Below are positions 1 to 9,502 of a stretch of DNA of 59,406 bases, one piece after another; position 1 is the first letter of the stretch, and the number at the start of each line of letters is the position of its first letter. Under the pieces are notes generated by a model. It saw only the letters and a program-made list of their open reading frames with translations, did not search any database and was not told the DNA's origin. Position numbers and translations under genes: made by a program. Source of the stretch: Stentor roeselii (taxonomy: Eukaryota; Ciliophora; Heterotrichea; Heterotrichida; Stentoridae); the NCBI GenBank assembly GCA_006503475.1, contig RSEH01000280.1:1-59406 (forward strand). The letters run 5' to 3'.

Positions 1-330
1 TCTGATAGTGTGTCTACTGAAGATGACTATAGTTCAGTTCAAACTGCCATTGATGATATGATGTCATACTCAGGGTTAAGTTTGGATTCACTAGAGTTGT
101 CATTATTTGACGATTTATTTGTGTGCCTTAAAATGCAGCATAAACAATCGCTTGCAGTAGTTCTAGTGATTACTCTTGCACAACTTTTAAAAATCAAGAA
201 CCTAACCAGCAACATGTCCATAGCTTCCAGCAAACTAAAGCTTTGGCTGAGCGACAGGCCTACAATCACTCTGTTGCCCCGCAGCAGGAACAGGCGGATT
301 GCAGATCTGACAGACCTGGAGAGCAAGTGA
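1..330 (+). pseudogene. Truncated plus-strand coding remnant of unknown family
   Basis: Two coding-like frames follow each other. Frame 1 (bases 1-150) gives an acidic, serine-rich stretch around SLELSLFDDLFVCLK. From about 190 a different frame gives a glutamine-rich stretch beginning QEPNQQHVHSFQQTKA. The shift between them does not equal a 15- or 16-nt intron. The second frame runs into DNA that is clearly antisense cathepsin from about 320, so two unrelated genes are joined there. The acidic plus Gln-rich composition could suit a transcriptional activator, but no domain is recognised. It could also be the 3' end of an intact gene lying to the left. Confidence 0.35.
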
Positions 331-730
331 AATTTGCCAGGTCTTTAGCAACATACTGCATGCAAGAGTCATCAGGAATGCCATGAGTATAAGCGAACTG
401 ATACACAAGAATAGGTTCTCCACCTTCACAATCACCTCCAGCTCTGCAGTTGATGATGACTTGAGGACTGAGGTTGACCTGCGGCCAAGAGTTGTTGCGT
501 GCGATGTTGATTCGATCAGAAAACGTGGTAATGGTGCTGTGGTCCCAACGAGACCCGCAGTAAATCGGGATGTGCTGATTGCGTGTCCAAGACATGTAGT
601 TGACCCCGCTCACATTTCGCCAGTACCAAGTGGCGGGCACTTCTTTTACGATTTCTTGAGCCCTGGGCCTATCAGCAGTTCGTGGTCTTTCGTCTTTGGA
701 GACCGGCAGGTGGCCCTGTACTTCGAAGGC
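320..730 (-). pseudogene. Cathepsin Z-like papain-family domain, copy 1 (dead, 3'-truncated)
   Basis: The family is clear from WYWRNVSGVNY, TRNQHIPIYCGS, LSPQVIINC and HGIPDDSC, which match cathepsin X/Z (peptidase C1, lysosomal carboxypeptidase). The catalytic cysteine is replaced: canonical YCGSCW reads YCGSRW, explained by one TGT to CGT transition. The frame is lost after FTCSP near 320, so the half carrying the catalytic His and Asn is missing. A propeptide-like stretch (VQGHLPVSKDERPRTADRPR) precedes the domain without a start Met or signal peptide. It lies in the same frame as the end of copy 2, separated by one TGA (731-733). This suggests two protease domains were once fused in tandem. 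GC content is visibly higher than in neighbouring genes. Confidence 0.75.
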
Positions 731-1656
731 TCACTGGCAGGACCGACTGGAGCAAGGAATTCGGCTCTTTTCTGAAATTTTCTCACTTTTTGAATATTTC
801 TCAATTTTCGAACTGTTCCCTGAGACTCTCCTGATGTTTGGGTCAGGAAAAGGAACTGTGCAGTCCTGCTCGATGCTTAAAGCGTTCTCACCTCGGATAA
901 TACGGAAAAGTTCTCCTTCTCCTCAGGAAGAGCCCCAAGAGTTACTTGCAATCCAAAAAGCGGTGCCGTTAGAACTTCCGTATCCGATGACTGAAACTGA
1001 ATGGTTTAGCTCCAAAGAAGCTGAATTCGATATTTCGAAATAAATCCTGGAAGAGTAACTTTGGAAGGATTGAGTTGCTTCCATTGAGCAGATGACTGGA
1101 CCGTCTTGAAGCGAAGAAATTATTTCGCTTTCACCGGAAATCTTAGTGTACCCTGTTATGCTGTAGAGTAAATAGGTAGCGGGCACGTAACACCCTAATC
1201 CGATCTCGCAGGAAAATGTGGAGCTGCAGTTCAGCCCGTTGCTCCAACCTCGTGCTTCGTAAGTTTGGCATGTTTCATCGGTTATGCCATTTTTATAAAT
1301 GTAGTCCAAAGCAGAATTTACAGAACCGCACCCTTGATCTGCATAATCACAGGAAAGTAAAACTTGTGGTGATAAGTTGATGTCAGGCCAAGCCGCGTTG
1401 TTCATCACCTTGAATCGATCAGCGACAGTTGAAAGCGTCGCGAATACCCAAGAAGCCTGGCAATACTGAGGCCGGTGTTGATTCCTCATAATACTCAGGA
1501 AGTTCTTCCGTCAACATTCCTCCAGTCAAGTTTATCGGGCAAGACTTGATCGATTTGCCCTTTCTTTCTATTTTCCTGGTCTCCAAGCGATCGATTCGCC
1601 GCTGCATTTCCAAAAAGTCCGAGTGCTAAAATCAGTACGAAGGCTTGTCTGGCCAT
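731..1656 (-). pseudogene. Cathepsin Z-like cysteine protease, copy 2 (dead, frameshifted, in-frame TGA)
   Basis: It starts at ATG 1654-1656 with a signal peptide (MARQAFVLILALGLFGNAAA), a short propeptide as in cathepsin Z, then LDWRNVDG. A one-base frameshift near 1505 breaks the frame before FLSIMRNQHRPQYC. The active-site cysteine is serine (QYCQASW against the family's QYCGSCW). The His (LNHSVSVIGYG) and Asn (SNSWG) regions are present. A TGA at 923-925 sits where the family has the Trp of WGExG. After it the same frame still reads GEGELFRIIRGENALSIEQDC, a normal C-terminal end, up to TGA 731-733. With frameshift, nonsense codon and lost nucleophile this is a pseudogene of a secreted or lysosomal protease. 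Confidence 0.8.
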
Positions 1657-1706
1657 TTATCCCTAAATGATTGGCTGTAATTAAATGGTCTACGATTTAA
1701 AGAATT

Positions 1707-1985
1707 CTAACTATGTATGCCTAAAAGCTTGATAAGTTCGGGATTCCCCAGTCGCAGTCAGTCCCGATGGCTAGGTTGTACATGTTCATGTAGAAGAATC
1801 CGTTCATACCCCAGGCGGTTACCAGGAATTCCTTCCGATCCAGTACTCGACTCATTTAGGATTCCCCAACCCACTACTGATATTTCGTGATTTATCTGGG
1901 GGAAAAGAACTACCTCGCTGAAGATACCGCTTGTGTAGTTTTCGAATTTACTTGTCACACTTATTCCGCACCGATTAGACTATTT
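1707..1985 (-). pseudogene. Cathepsin Z-like protease, copy 3 (C-terminal fragment with two frameshifts)
   Basis: Only the last third of a cathepsin Z domain is present. In order it reads NRCGISVTSKFENYTSGIF, INHEISVVGWG (catalytic His), then in a second frame EYWIGRNSW (catalytic Asn), then in a third frame AWGMNGFFYMNMYNLAIG and a normal C-terminus ending at TAG 1707-1709. Single-base shifts near 1855 and 1825 account for the frame changes. The one after NSW would be repaired by one G in a G run. The N-terminal two thirds, with the catalytic Cys, are absent. It lies in tandem upstream of copies 2 and 1, all on the minus strand. Confidence 0.7.
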
Positions 1986-2118
1986 TTTATATTTCTGCCT
2001 TCATTGATGTCTTCGCCTCTAAAATTGTCCACTATCAGTTTGGCATAAATTTTGGTCAAGTGTTTTTCGACTATTCAGAATCAGGCAATCATGAACAAAT
2101 GGTGAGAGCATCAACTCC

Positions 2119-2970
2119 ATGATTTCTGATACTTTTCCCTTCGATAGAGCAGCTTACTTTCGAGAAGCAAATAATGTAATTAAGCTTAGTCCTAATGATA
2201 TCAATCCGATTCCAATACAGCTAAATAGCACTTTTTCTATTGTCATATGGTTTTATCCATTTGAAACCACTCACCATCCTCATATTTTTGTAAGAATAAT
2301 TGTCTCAGAAGTGCGCTTTATCATATATCGATCTCCAAGTCTAATATCACTTATATCAAAAATAGTCAAATGGAATGACACAAAAAATTGGTATCTTTCA
2401 AACTCTTCTTTATCAAGTAAAAATTATGCAGGAAGGTGGATGTGTGTTTCGATGATCTTGAAAGATAAAGTTGCAAATTTTTATGCTATTAATTTGCTTT
2501 TCTCAACAATTAATCTTGAAAATACATATTCCGAAGCAGGTTTATTATTCAATCATTATATTGGTTATACTTCTTCATCACTAACCTGTTTTGTCTGGAG
2601 CTTTTACTTATTCAATGAAGAAATCCAAGTATCTGATTTCCTTTCGGACTCTTACTCAGGAAGTAATTGCCTAGGAAGTTTTGTCCCTCAAGCTGCAGTC
2701 CTGCAATCAAAGAAAACAATACAAACTACTGCATTTCAGATTCTGATAATACTGAATGCCTTGGTTGCAGTTTTGGATGTAAACAAGGTGTTTGTCTTGA
2801 TTGTAGCTCATCAGTACTAAAGCTGTAAATCTCGAATTCAGGTGAAATTCAATATATTTGCCCACATGCAACACCAAGAAATTCTTGTGTTTGTGAAAAT
2901 GGTTATTTTTAACAGAAAATTATCTACATGCAAAAAATGCTATCAAGAGTGTCTGAATTAGATTCTTTGA
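2119..2970 (+). pseudogene. LamG-like plus Cys-rich ciliate surface-protein gene, broken
   Basis: The first 190 codons resemble the concanavalin/LamG-type module found in ciliate cysteine-rich surface proteins (WFYPFETTHHPHIFV, GRWMCVSMILKD, SSLTCFVWSFYLFNEEI). Near 2680 one base is lost relative to the coding frame. The other frame continues with the expected Cys-rich repeats: KFCPSSCSP, CISDSDNTECLGCSFGCK, VCLDC. Further pieces follow in different frames, CPHATPRNSCVCENGY and STCKKCYQECLN, with stops between. The order LamG-like module then furin-like Cys repeats is typical of large ciliate membrane proteins, but several frameshifts and stops make an intact product impossible. An intact start is also uncertain. 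Confidence 0.55.
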
Positions 2971-3071
2971 TGGCCTTTGCCTCAAACGAAATAACCTATG
3001 TTATCACTTGAGGAATGATTTTTTTCTTTTAATTAAATTCTAGTCTCTTCTAAGCATCAATCAATAATCAA

Positions 3072-4745
3072 CTAATTATCTAAACTAAAAGTAGATATTA
3101 TTCTTCCTCCACATAACTGACGAGATGGTCTCATATTGTATTTTCCTCTAAATGACTTTATTCCATGAATACTTTGAGGAATTATGAAGATTTTATCTAT
3201 CTCATCAGGTTCTAAGTCTACATGATTCAGAATTTTTTCAGCAATAACTTCAGTCATATTTTCAAAACAGAAGTCTTTTTCAGAAGTAATTCCTCCGAAA
3301 ACAATTGAATCCAGGTAGCATCCTGCTTCTCTATAACTATAATCTTTAAATGGTGGTGTTCTGTGAATAAATGATTGTCCCGAGCCTTTAATGTACCACT
3401 TTTTATGGCAAAGTTCATGTCTCATAACCATCAAAAAAGAGGCATTTTTTATAGCAGTTGGTTTTTCGAATGGAATAGCATCTGGCGAGAGGGTGATTAA
3501 TCCACCCATTAAGGTTTTTCCAATAACCTCCAAACACTTAGGATGAACCAATACAAGGGAAGGTATTAGTATTTGAATTTCTTTGAGCTCTTCTTTTTTG
3601 CTTTTTTCATCATAATAAAAATCATCTTCAGGCTTGTCAAGCTTTTTCAATAGCTCAACTACTTCTATTTTTTGTTCAATGAGTAATTTAAATGATTCAG
3701 AAATCTTTCGCCGATATGATTGTGGTATTACAACAGCTGAGATGTTTTTTATGATAATTTCAAGATTACCTGTGGAAATGCATTTTTTCATCAGTGTATC
3801 CTCAACAAATAAAGTCAGAATAACAGAGCATAATATCGTCCTATGAATAGCAAAATACCCAACCCAACTTACTATACCAAGTGTAAATAAAATATATAAA
3901 CAATTTTCAAGTTCATTATTCTTTTTTTGGATACTGGACTTCAAAAGACCTAGTAATAGTTTACAGAAATCGGTAACTATAAGGATTTTGTTTTTAGACG
4001 GGTCTTTTTTTAAAAAATAAGCACTAATCCGGTTAATATGATCTTCTGAATTATTCGGTAATGTGAGATGACATGGACTTGATGATAATTTGGAAACCTT
4101 TTTATTAAAAGGTATTCTTTCATCATATTTTACTGAAAATTCGAAGTCAATCAATAAAGATAAACCAGTTAATTCTTTTAATCGAGTCTCAATTATCATA
4201 AAGTTTAGGTAACTTTCATATGGTAAATATAATCGTCTTGAAAAAAAGCAGTACCCAGGAAAGTAATTTAGTAAGTCTTCTTTGATATAGACCTCAGATG
4301 TCTGAAAAGAAGCATAAAGCCAATCAGGGATATATTCTACATCAGAGATTGAAATAACTATATTTGTATTCTCAATTTCTATAATATTCATTGTTTTCTG
4401 GACCAAAATAAGTCGGTTTCGGTCAAAAAACTGTTTCAGAATATAAAAAGTATTCTGTCCCTCTTCTGTCAGGTTTCCTATGAAATTGACTATTCGAAAT
4501 TTGCTGAATAGTCTTAATATTGCAAGGGCTATAATGCTCCCCCCAACTTGAAAGTAATTCCTGTGAGTATTGCTTTGAAAATGAATAATTCCTGGATTCG
4601 ACCCCATTTGATTTATGAGGTTTATCAATACATCAAATGTGCAAATATTTTCAGATTGAGCATACTCTATAAATTCAATGATCATCTGCTTTCTTTTGCG
4701 TGTCACAAAACTAGGTATTATTGAAGAAATATCATCCTGATTCAT
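3072..4745 (-). CDS. Predicted HExxH metallopeptidase-like protein of unknown family
   Basis: This is a 557-residue protein starting at ATG 4743-4745 in the context TATAATAATG. I do not recognise the family. The C-terminal region contains HELCH (about residues 443-447), the zinc-binding HExxH signature, and 26 residues later EAGCYLD, whose Glu could be a third ligand as in gluzincin-type peptidases. Residues before HELCH are hydrophobic (ASFLMVMR), as expected for the active-site helix. The N-terminal 400 residues are helical and rich in Leu, Ile and Lys, without signal peptide. Hydrophobic stretches around residues 280-320 (LYILFTLGIVSWVGYFAI) may be membrane segments or buried helices. No neighbour hints at function. 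A chance HExxH match is possible. Confidence 0.6.
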   Translation of the reverse strand: MNQDDISSIIPSFVTRKRKQMIIEFIEYAQSENICTFDVLINLINQMGSNPGIIHFQSNTHRNYFQVGGSIIALAILRLFSKFRIVNFIGNLTEEGQNTFYILKQFFDRNRLILVQKTMNIIEIENTNIVISISDVEYIPDWLYASFQTSEVYIKEDLLNYFPGYCFFSRRLYLPYESYLNFMIIETRLKELTGLSLLIDFEFSVKYDERIPFNKKVSKLSSSPCHLTLPNNSEDHINRISAYFLKKDPSKNKILIVTDFCKLLLGLLKSSIQKKNNELENCLYILFTLGIVSWVGYFAIHRTILCSVILTLFVEDTLMKKCISTGNLEIIIKNISAVVIPQSYRRKISESFKLLIEQKIEVVELLKKLDKPEDDFYYDEKSKKEELKEIQILIPSLVLVHPKCLEVIGKTLMGGLITLSPDAIPFEKPTAIKNASFLMVMRHELCHKKWYIKGSGQSFIHRTPPFKDYSYREAGCYLDSIVFGGITSEKDFCFENMTEVIAEKILNHVDLEPDEIDKIFIIPQSIHGIKSFRGKYNMRPSRQLCGGRIISTFSLDN

Positions 4746-6452
4746 TATTATAAAGAAAGATAATTACATGTATCTAAAAAGATACCTAAATGTCTATAAA
4801 TTATCTATAAGTTAAAATATTTGAGAAATAGATTATAAGTTTTCCTATTGTTTATTCGAATGATAAAACTCCATGATCCTAATTGAAGATTCAAAAGCTC
4901 TTCGTTTATGGATTTATTACAGGTTTTAATTGTTTTGTGAATGATCTGGATTTTTTTCTTTCTTTGATTTGTTGAAATACTACCGACTCACCAAGTACAA
5001 TTAATTTTTGCAGAGTATTAGTAACTAATAATTGATATTAAGCACCAGAAATGTTAGATTTAGAACCATTATAATTCTATTCACTCATTAAATAGTTTTA
5101 ACCCTAAAGGATTACCTAAAATCCTTCAGTAAATATGATAGTATCTATGTAAATCCTAATCAGCCAAAACCTTCAGCTAATCAACTCAATTATTATATTT
5201 CCTCACTCATAATTATTCCTGAAAGCAAATAATTATGAATCAGGTGGCCATTTCTCCTTAATTTAATGTTAAATCATCCAATATAAAGAAATAATTAATC
5301 ATTTTCATAATCAATGAACAATACGATTTCATCTTAGTGCTTAAAGAAGGATGATCCATTAGATGTGCACTATGTCTAGCAGGTGAAGTTTCAATATCAT
5401 CCTAAAAATATTCTGGAGAACAATTTTCATATCTTCTGCTTATATTTCATTTCTTCAACTATTTCTTACCCAAGACTCTTTCTTCAATCACGAGGTCATG
5501 ATATGATTACAGAGATTTGAAGGTTCAGTTGTCTTTAATTCGTTGATAAATCTTCATAAGTTGCTTTTAGGTAAGCTCAAGCTGATTAGCATCCCATTCG
5601 CAAGAAAATTTGATATATATTATTTATTCAAATAGGCCTCATCTTCCTTAAGGAAATATCTTCAAAGCCTTTTCTATTAAAAAAGAGTTTCAGGTTAGTT
5701 AAACTTCAAGTCTCTAAAGTTGATGATTACTTTTCAAGAGTTTGACATAAATGCAAAGTCATGCTTTAACTCAATTTAGATCTTTTAGAGAAACACTGTA
5801 ATTTTACCAACATTTAAAATTTGATAATTAGATGAAGGTCAATTACATTATTCACTATTATTGTATGTCAATGAAAAAAAAAATTAAACCTTGCATGAAC
5901 ACCAGAATGCTAGCTAGAGTCCTTGTCAGTTAAAAGTGCTTCTGAAGCTATTGATCCTTTTAAATTGCTAAAGTTGAACTACTTTTCCATTTGAAGCCTC
6001 AGATTTCATTCTCCTGAAGGATTAATATACCTTTAATGCCTCTATAAAAGCTCATCAAATAGAATGAATTTAAATGAATCAATAAACTCAATTGAAATTC
6101 TATCAAAATTGTACATATCTCTACCCAAAAACCATTTACTCTACAAAGGTCGAATAAGCTATTCTCTGCTTTTCAAGAAAATATTAACAACTCACTTGTA
6201 TTTCCAGTCATGTCGAGATGCTGTTCAGCTTACAATAATTTCTCTAATCATCATAAAATTACTCAAAAATTAAAACTTAAAAAATTTATTCAAAACCACC
6301 AGCAGAGCCAATCCTTCAATTTAAATTAAAACCACTCTAAAACCAAGAGCTCCAGATCTAAAACTTACAACCAGTAAAATTTCTAAAATTTCCCCCTTTC
6401 ATTTCAATTAATTTCCTAATCCACCATTGACCTTATTCCTAACCACATATAA
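4746..6452. other. AT-rich gene-poor interval
   Basis: No intact gene is seen between the metallopeptidase-like gene and the lipase gene. The parts 4746-5240 and 6016-6452 show only AT-rich sequence. A 69-codon ORF at 6064-6273 has no recognisable features and unconvincing composition. The centre holds decayed coding traces, listed separately. The last 60 bases should include the lipase promoter, ending in the TATAA-ATG arrangement common here. Confidence 0.5.
5240..6015 (-). pseudogene. Decayed coding remnant(s), unknown family
   Basis: Several minus-strand stretches look translated but are broken by stops and frame changes. One begins MKSEASNGKVVQL near 6012, followed by a TAG and then QFKRINSF. 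Another reads GSIASEALLTDKDSS near 5940. One near 5400 reads RRYENCSPEYF, TAG, DDIETSPARHSAHLMDH. Both TAG and TGA interrupt, so an alternative code does not rescue them, and no 15-nt intron explains them. The family is not identified, and these could be pieces of more than one gene. Confidence 0.3.
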
Positions 6453-7625
6453 ATGTTGACTTATCTCCTTCTAGCCACTTCATTTGTCTTATCAGTAGAC
6501 CCTGATGTAAAGCGTAGCTTTGGAGAAGTCTGCACCGCTCACGGGTACTTATTCGAGTCCCACAACGTGACGACTTCAGACGGGTACATCTTGACCCTAT
6601 TCCGCATTCCAGGAAAGGCAGGCTCGCCAGTGCTTCCAGGCAAGCCGGTGGCTTTTCTGCAGCACGGTCTGATTGACCTTGCAGATACCTGGATAATGAA
6701 CGAGCCGTGTCCAGGTTTTATCATGGCCGACGCTGGCTTCGACGTGTGGTTCGGTAATTCGCGAGGATCATACCACAGCCTGGGCCACACGACTTTGAAC
6801 TACAAAACAGACGCTGCTTATTGGCAGTTCACTTGGATGCATATGGCGAAATACGACATCCCAGCAGTCATTTCTTTTGTCTTGACCGTCACAAAGCAAG
6901 CCAAGCTGACTTACATCGGACATTCCCAAGGAACTCTTCAGATGTTTGCCCAGCTTTCACAAAACCCGAGTTTCATGAACAACATCAACATTTTCATTGC
7001 GATGGGACCTGTAGGAACTGTTAGGTTTATTGATGTCTTGATGCTTCGACTTTTGAAGGACATTCCGTTGTTCAAGGCTTTGGAAGATGTTGGAGTTTAC
7101 CAGTTCTTGCCGAATCATCAGGACAATATTTTGTTTTATGAGGTCTGTTACTGGTTCGGAGCCGTTTGTGATGGACTTATCGGGTTCTTTGCTGATTTGC
7201 AGGTCAAGGAAGTTGACAATGTTGATAGATTCCCTGTGATTATGTCTCATGAACCTGGTGGGACAAGTATTCTGAATATGGAGCACTGGCAGCAGATGGT
7301 CGACTATAAGGAAAATAAAGTGCAGATGTTTGACTATGGAGCAAAGGAAAATCAAGCCGTTTATGGACAAACTACTCCTCCTTTGTATGACTTCTCGAAA
7401 ATTCCTGGACCGATCGCTATTTTCGCTGGACTTGATGATCGACTTGCTGATCCTAAAGATGTGACTTGGCTTAGAGGGACTATTCCTCAGAGTTCTGTTG
7501 TTTATTGCAATGATTCTATGAAGGCTGGACATTTAACTTTCATGTGGGGAAAGGATTTATCTTTTTATCAAACTGTCATTTCTTTAGCAAGACAGTATGG
7601 AGGTAATGCGAACTCTGAGTATTAG
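6453..7625 (+). CDS. Acid lipase (lysosomal/gastric lipase family)
   Basis: This 390-residue secreted or lysosomal alpha/beta hydrolase hydrolyses triacylglycerols and cholesteryl esters. A short signal peptide (MLTYLLLATSFVLS) is followed by the AB-hydrolase-associated lipase region (GYLFESHNVTTSDGYIL). The oxyanion segment is FLQHGLID near residue 70. The nucleophile is Ser158 in GHSQG, the acid is probably Asp328 or Asp329 in AGLDDRLADP, and the base is His360 in KAGHLTFMWG. Length and motif order match LIPA/LIPF-type enzymes, and all catalytic residues are present. The first 550 bases use many C-ending codons while the rest is T-rich, a compositional shift inside one gene. It converges on the Myb gene with 31 bp between stops. 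Confidence 0.93.
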   Translation: MLTYLLLATSFVLSVDPDVKRSFGEVCTAHGYLFESHNVTTSDGYILTLFRIPGKAGSPVLPGKPVAFLQHGLIDLADTWIMNEPCPGFIMADAGFDVWFGNSRGSYHSLGHTTLNYKTDAAYWQFTWMHMAKYDIPAVISFVLTVTKQAKLTYIGHSQGTLQMFAQLSQNPSFMNNINIFIAMGPVGTVRFIDVLMLRLLKDIPLFKALEDVGVYQFLPNHQDNILFYEVCYWFGAVCDGLIGFFADLQVKEVDNVDRFPVIMSHEPGGTSILNMEHWQQMVDYKENKVQMFDYGAKENQAVYGQTTPPLYDFSKIPGPIAIFAGLDDRLADPKDVTWLRGTIPQSSVVYCNDSMKAGHLTFMWGKDLSFYQTVISLARQYGGNANSEY

Positions 7626-7656
7626 AATAATAGATCAAATCTTACGAAATAATTAG

Positions 7657-8517
7657 TTAGACATTTTCATGATCGGAAGGCGAATCAAGACTGTGGAATT
7701 GAAAACTAGTAGAAAGTGTAAAACTTGGAAAGACCTGAGATCGTTCTAAAATTTGGAGATGGCTGAGATTGGCAGGAAGTTGATAATCCTGTGTAAGATT
7801 AAAAGTCGACATTTGTAGTAAATTAGTAGGAGACTCTTCAAAAAACACTGAATTATCCTCTTCATTAACTTTTTCTTCCTCCTTAGTTCCATTAAACCGT
7901 CTTCCGTGAGATTCCCTGTTGTTTTCCATTAAATCTGTTGATTTTACCATACCTTTCAAGTTTTCCTGGTCATAATTTTGTCCCTCAACAGTAAATTTTT
8001 TAGAAATTCTGGCAGATCTTCTTCTACATAGCAAATACACTTCAACATCTAGACAAGGTTTTGGTTTTTCTGGAATTTCAATTAAAAACTTCACCAACTC
8101 TTTGTCATTGATGACATCCTTAAGACTCTTATTGATTTTTTCGGTACTCATCTTGTTAAACTTCCTTAATTTCCTTCGAATCGTTGCGTAAAAGTGGTTT
8201 TTTATAGTATTGTCAGACCTTCCAACTAAAAATTGCGCGATTTTCGACCAGTTATTACCGAATTTCTGCTGATAATTGAATATAACAGCATCTTCCTCTT
8301 CAGTCCATTCACGTTTCCGGCAGTTTGGGTCAAGGTTATTGCACCAGCGTTCTCTGCATTGTTTTCCGGACCTGTTTTTGATTCCAAACCTTTCTCTTAA
8401 TATCTTTTCTACTTTGATCCATTGAAGGTCGTCCTTGAGTTCATTGATCGCTGAGGTTAGAGCTTCGTCTTCCTGAATGATGAGTACGAATAAAGTCCAG
8501 GGATGCTTGTCACACAT
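7657..8517 (-). CDS. R2R3-type Myb DNA-binding protein (one 15-nt intron)
   Basis: The product is a probable nuclear transcription factor of 281 residues after splicing. Read straight through, the first repeat is interrupted by VLIIQ residues. Removing a 15-nt in-frame intron (8473-8487) restores the Myb pattern PWTLFEDEALTSAI. Repeat one ends CRERWCNNLDP. Repeat two is REWTEEEDAVIFNYQQKFG, followed by NNWSKIAQFLVGRSDNTIKN. The tryptophan spacing is typical of Myb helix-turn-helix repeats. The remaining 150 residues are Ser/Asn/Glu-rich with no domain. The start is ATG 8515-8517 after an A-rich leader. Target genes are unknown. Confidence 0.9.
   Translation of the reverse strand: MCDKHPWTLFVLIIQEDEALTSAINELKDDLQWIKVEKILRERFGIKNRSGKQCRERWCNNLDPNCRKREWTEEEDAVIFNYQQKFGNNWSKIAQFLVGRSDNTIKNHFYATIRRKLRKFNKMSTEKINKSLKDVINDKELVKFLIEIPEKPKPCLDVEVYLLCRRRSARISKKFTVEGQNYDQENLKGMVKSTDLMENNRESHGRRFNGTKEEEKVNEEDNSVFFEESPTNLLQMSTFNLTQDYQLPANLSHLQILERSQVFPSFTLSTSFQFHSLDSPSDHENV
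8473..8487 (-). other. 15-nt intron in the Myb gene
   Basis: On the coding strand it reads GTACTCATCATTCAG. It has GT and AG ends, A at position 10 and a length of 15 nt. It contains no stop and keeps frame, so only the interrupted Myb motif reveals it: with it removed PWT is followed by xxxEDEAL, as the family requires. Confidence 0.85.
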
Positions 8518-9502
8518 TTTTATTATTTACAAATTTCTTGAAGGAAGGCAAATTGAAAAAAGTGATATTGATGTGATATCATTATATTTCAGGGGTCTTG
8601 AACAGATGCAGTTAAATTTATGAAAGGGATAAGAGTTTCATCTGAATTTGTTTGAAGCAATGCGGTTACAGTTATCGACTATTTAGAAAATTTGAATTAA
8701 AGTATTAGGAGTGAATGATATTAATGTGAAGAAGCTAATGGAATATCTAGGGACGTTATTATGTTGTACTTAAAGAATTTTTAAAAATTACAATTATTTT
8801 TGCTAGGTCAGCATGAAGGAGTCGATATGTCATTCTAGTAGATATAAGTAGTAAACAATAAGTTTTTTAGGTTGAATTGATTGGGAGGATTTAATTCGAT
8901 AGAGTAATTGCACCATTTTTTCGAATATTTAATACTTTAAAGTTTGGATATTTTAAGAAGTAGAATTGCTACTTATATTTTTTCTTTATTTTAATTATTT
9001 TTGAAACTCTACCTTATTTTTCTTTTTGAATGAACAACTTAATCATGACTAAAAAGCTTTTATGAAAAAAGTTATGTGCCTTGTGCACTGTATATACAGA
9101 ATAGCATTTGTGTAAACTGAAAATATACTAAAATCTAATTCACAAAAGTATCTATCACATTATATTAAAAGATGATAAGATTACAAAGGATATTTCTAAT
9201 TATACTTATATTAAAGCTAATTTAAATGCAAAGAGCTTTAGATAGTTTATTTCTCACAATTATCACGAATATTGAATTAAATCGTAAGAAAAATCGAACT
9301 GCAATACATAAAATGTTTAAAATTGTAGAATTTTAAATTGTAGGAATATCTCATAAACATCTTAGGCCAATATTTTCTTTAGTAAATCCAATTGAACAAC
9401 TGAGACTATAAACTCTAAGAATTATCTATTTAATCATAAGCTGCCTTCAAATATCATCATGATTTTAGCTACTTTTGAATATTCTATAATAAAAGATAAT
9501 TG
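8518..9502. other. Intergenic interval, nothing recognised
   Basis: AT-rich DNA between two divergently transcribed genes (Myb on minus, kinase on plus). No ORF of note is present apart from a 22-codon plus-strand stretch (MKGIRVSSEFV, TGA, SNAVTVIDYL) near 8620, which may be a coding relic. Promoters of both flanking genes must lie at its ends. No RNA gene was seen. Confidence 0.45.

Noticed and set aside
923-925. TGA at a conserved Trp position could mean UGA=Trp, as in Blepharisma.
   Set aside because: Long genes here (885-1067 codons) encode Trp by TGG with no internal TGA, and TGA is the natural stop of ALG14 (11132) and of the coiled-coil gene (46648). The copy is also frameshifted, so it is a nonsense mutation.
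383-1043. Plus-strand ORFs of 115-130 codons at 383-775 and 696-1043.
   Set aside because: They are antisense to clear cathepsin coding sequence and owe their length to its higher GC content.
6064-6273. A 69-codon ORF before the lipase gene.
   Set aside because: AT-rich composition, no domain and no good start context. It looks like a chance ORF.
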